6,918 nt of DNA, taken from positions 1-6,918 of the forward strand of contig JAICWZ010000100.1 of NCBI GenBank assembly GCA_025966355.1, written 5' to 3'. The notes under the pieces were generated by a model, which did not search any database, was not told the origin of the DNA, and worked only from the letters and a program-made list of their open reading frames with translations. Of this stretch, positions 5,337 through 6,918 are shown piece by piece (within the stretch, counting starts at the first letter, position 1; each line of letters begins with the position of its first letter). Source of the DNA: Thermomicrobiaceae bacterium (GTDB lineage: Bacteria > Chloroflexota > Chloroflexia > Thermomicrobiales > Thermomicrobiaceae). A program made the translations under genes and the position numbers.

Positions 5337-6918
5337 TCACGATTCGTAGCCATAATCCTCGCGCGCCTGATCGGCGCTGATCTTGTCGTCGGCCAGATCG
5401 CGGGCGACGAGGGCGCGATCGCGATCGTGGGGATCGCCGTAGCCGCCCGAGCCGGCCGTTATCAGACTGGCGACCTGGTCGGGCTGCAAGAGCGTCTGTC
5501 CCTTGGTCGTAATCGCCATTGGCTCACCATCGATCGTCACGATCGAGCGCGCGCCGGGCAAGCCGCCAAAGAGTCCCCACGGCTGGCTGATGCGGCGGCT
5601 GGAGCTTCCATTGAAGGCCGCCACATGGTCGATCACGCGCACATCGCGCCGGATCGCCATGCCGCCGCGCCATTTGCCCGGTCCGCCGGAATCCTGCACC
5701 AGTTCGTAGCGCTCGACTCGCAGCGGATATTCGACCTCCAGACTCTCGACCGGCAGGTTCGAGGTGTTCGTCACGTGCGTCTGCACGCCGTCGAGGCCGT
5801 CCTTGGTGGCGCGCGCGCCGAAGCCGCCGCCGATCGTCTCGAGATATGAGTAATAGATGCCGGTGCGCGGATCGACTCCGGAGAAGGTGATGCCGGCGTT
5901 CGAACCGGTGCAGGCGCCGATGACGCGCTCCGGCACCGCCTGCGCCAGCGCACCGTGGATCAGATCGACGACCCGCTGGCAGGTCTGTGTGCGGCCGTTG
6001 ATCGCGCCGGGCGGCAGGCAGTTGACGATCGAGCCGAGCGTCGCCTCGACGTGGACCGGACGGTACATACCGGCGTTCGGCAGGATCGTCGGGTCGACCA
6101 CCGTCTTGACGGCGTAATAGACCGTCGCCAGCAGCGCCGTCCAGACCATGTTCAGGCCGGCCCGCACCTGCGGCGGGTTGTTGTTGAAATCGAGGAAGAT
6201 CTCGTCGCCGCGCACCGTGACGACGACGTGCAGTTCGAGTTCATCCAGCCCGAACTGCTCGCTGTCGAAGCGATCCTCGAAGCGATAGACACCATCGGGA
6301 ATCTGCTCGATCCCGGCGCGGGTCTGGCGCTCGGCGTAGTCGAGCAGCGCTTCGCCCGCCGCAGTGACCGTCTCGACGCCGTATTTCGCGCAGAGCGCCT
6401 GCATGCGGCGCACACCCAGTCGGTTGGCCGCGAACTGCGCCCGCAGGTCACCGAGCCGCTCGTGCGGCACCTGGCAGTTGAGCAGGATGAACTCGAGCAC
6501 ATCCTGGCGGAGCTCGCCCTTGTCAAAGATCTTGACCGGCGGGATGCGCAGCCCCTCCTGATAGATGTGGGCGTGGCCGCGATCAACGAAGTCGGCGTGG
6601 TGCGACAGGTTCGCCGTGAAGGCAACCGGCCGCTCATCGACGAAGACGGGTGACAGAACGACGATATCGGGCAGGTGCGTGCCGCCGCCGGTGTAGGCGT
6701 CGTTGCCGATGAACATGTCGCCGGGGTCGATCGTGTCGATCGGATGGCGGCTCAGCACTTCCTCGACAATGCCCATCAGCGAGCCGAGGTGGATCGGGAT
6801 ATGCTCGGCCTGCGCCAGCGTCCGCCCCTGCACGTCGAAGAGAATCGTCGAGCAGTCGCGCCGTTCCTTGATATTGGTCGAATACGAGGCACGGATGAGC
6901 GCCGTGCCCATCTCCTCG
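5337..6918 (-). CDS. hyuB: Hydantoinase B / oxoprolinase family subunit (HyuB), N-terminus beyond right edge
   Basis: Beta/B subunit of the ATP-dependent N-methylhydantoinase / 5-oxoprolinase / acetone carboxylase superfamily, which opens hydantoin- or oxoproline-type rings together with the HyuA ATPase subunit. The window holds 526 residues. The first Met at 6911 is internal: family members normally carry some 20 residues before EEMGTALIRxSYSxNIKERRDCS, and here the frame stays open (EE) to the window end. Numbering from that Met, the landmarks are AQAEHIPIHLGS (34-44), GDMFIGNDAYTGGGTHLPD (64-82), LSHHADFVDRG (102-112), GAINGRTQTCQR (302-313), GGGFGARATKDGLDG (361-375), DSGGPGKWRGG (407-417) and GSGGYGDP (487-494). 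The usual NDPY is NDAY here. HyuA is expected upstream, past 6918. HyuB family is secure; substrate is unknown. Confidence 0.94.
   Translation of the reverse strand, partial: EEMGTALIRASYSTNIKERRDCSTILFDVQGRTLAQAEHIPIHLGSLMGIVEEVLSRHPIDTIDPGDMFIGNDAYTGGGTHLPDIVVLSPVFVDERPVAFTANLSHHADFVDRGHAHIYQEGLRIPPVKIFDKGELRQDVLEFILLNCQVPHERLGDLRAQFAANRLGVRRMQALCAKYGVETVTAAGEALLDYAERQTRAGIEQIPDGVYRFEDRFDSEQFGLDELELHVVVTVRGDEIFLDFNNNPPQVRAGLNMVWTALLATVYYAVKTVVDPTILPNAGMYRPVHVEATLGSIVNCLPPGAINGRTQTCQRVVDLIHGALAQAVPERVIGACTGSNAGITFSGVDPRTGIYYSYLETIGGGFGARATKDGLDGVQTHVTNTSNLPVESLEVEYPLRVERYELVQDSGGPGKWRGGMAIRRDVRVIDHVAAFNGSSSRRISQPWGLFGGLPGARSIVTIDGEPMAITTKGQTLLQPDQVASLITAGSGGYGDPHDRDRALVARDLADDKISADQAREDYGYES

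Noticed and set aside
5955..6653. 232-codon plus-strand open frame inside hyuB
   Set aside because: Antisense shadow; the opposite strand matches the HyuB family along its length.

Overview
The window is a GC-rich bacterial chromosome fragment. It carries four complete or nearly complete protein genes and two that run off the ends. The high GC, GTG/TTG starts with strong Shine-Dalgarno sites, a secreted subtilase, a membrane M28 peptidase, a ChaB protein and a hydantoinase-B plus FAD-oxidase pair would fit a heterotrophic Chloroflexota (Thermomicrobia-like) or actinobacterial genome. That placement is a guess from gene content, not a measured affiliation. No rRNA, tRNA, CRISPR array, insertion sequence or phage gene is visible.

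Layout, left to right. (1) 1-640, minus strand: N-terminal half of a secreted S8 (subtilisin-like) protease, its C-terminal half lying beyond the left edge. (2) 641-1163: a 523-base divergent spacer with no convincing gene. It holds a perfect 8-bp hairpin and a 91-codon start-less open frame whose stop overlaps the protease start. (3) 1164-3464, plus strand: a likely two-gene operon of a ketopantoate-reductase-family (PanE/ApbA-like) dehydrogenase and a membrane-anchored M28 zinc peptidase. (4) 3465-3811: an AT-richer spacer with four inverted repeats within 151 bases, a TTGACA promoter-like site inside one of them, a G-quadruplex motif on the minus strand and a close match to a sigma-54 promoter. 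(5) 3812-4024, plus strand: a ChaB-family small protein. (6) 4025-6918, minus strand: a FAD-dependent DAO/sarcosine-oxidase-type enzyme preceded by hydantoinase B (HyuB), whose N-terminus is cut by the right edge. A perfect 8-bp hairpin lies between these two genes.

How the genes may work together: HyuB normally pairs with a HyuA subunit, usually the next gene, which would lie just beyond the right edge. With a sarcosine/amino-acid-oxidase-type flavoenzyme directly downstream, a plausible theme is breakdown of hydantoin-like or N-methylated amino compounds, for example N-methylhydantoin to sarcosine to glycine. The two peptidases and the reductase fit a general amino-compound scavenging lifestyle but show no direct link to that pathway. 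The most unusual non-coding stretch is the structured spacer upstream of chaB.
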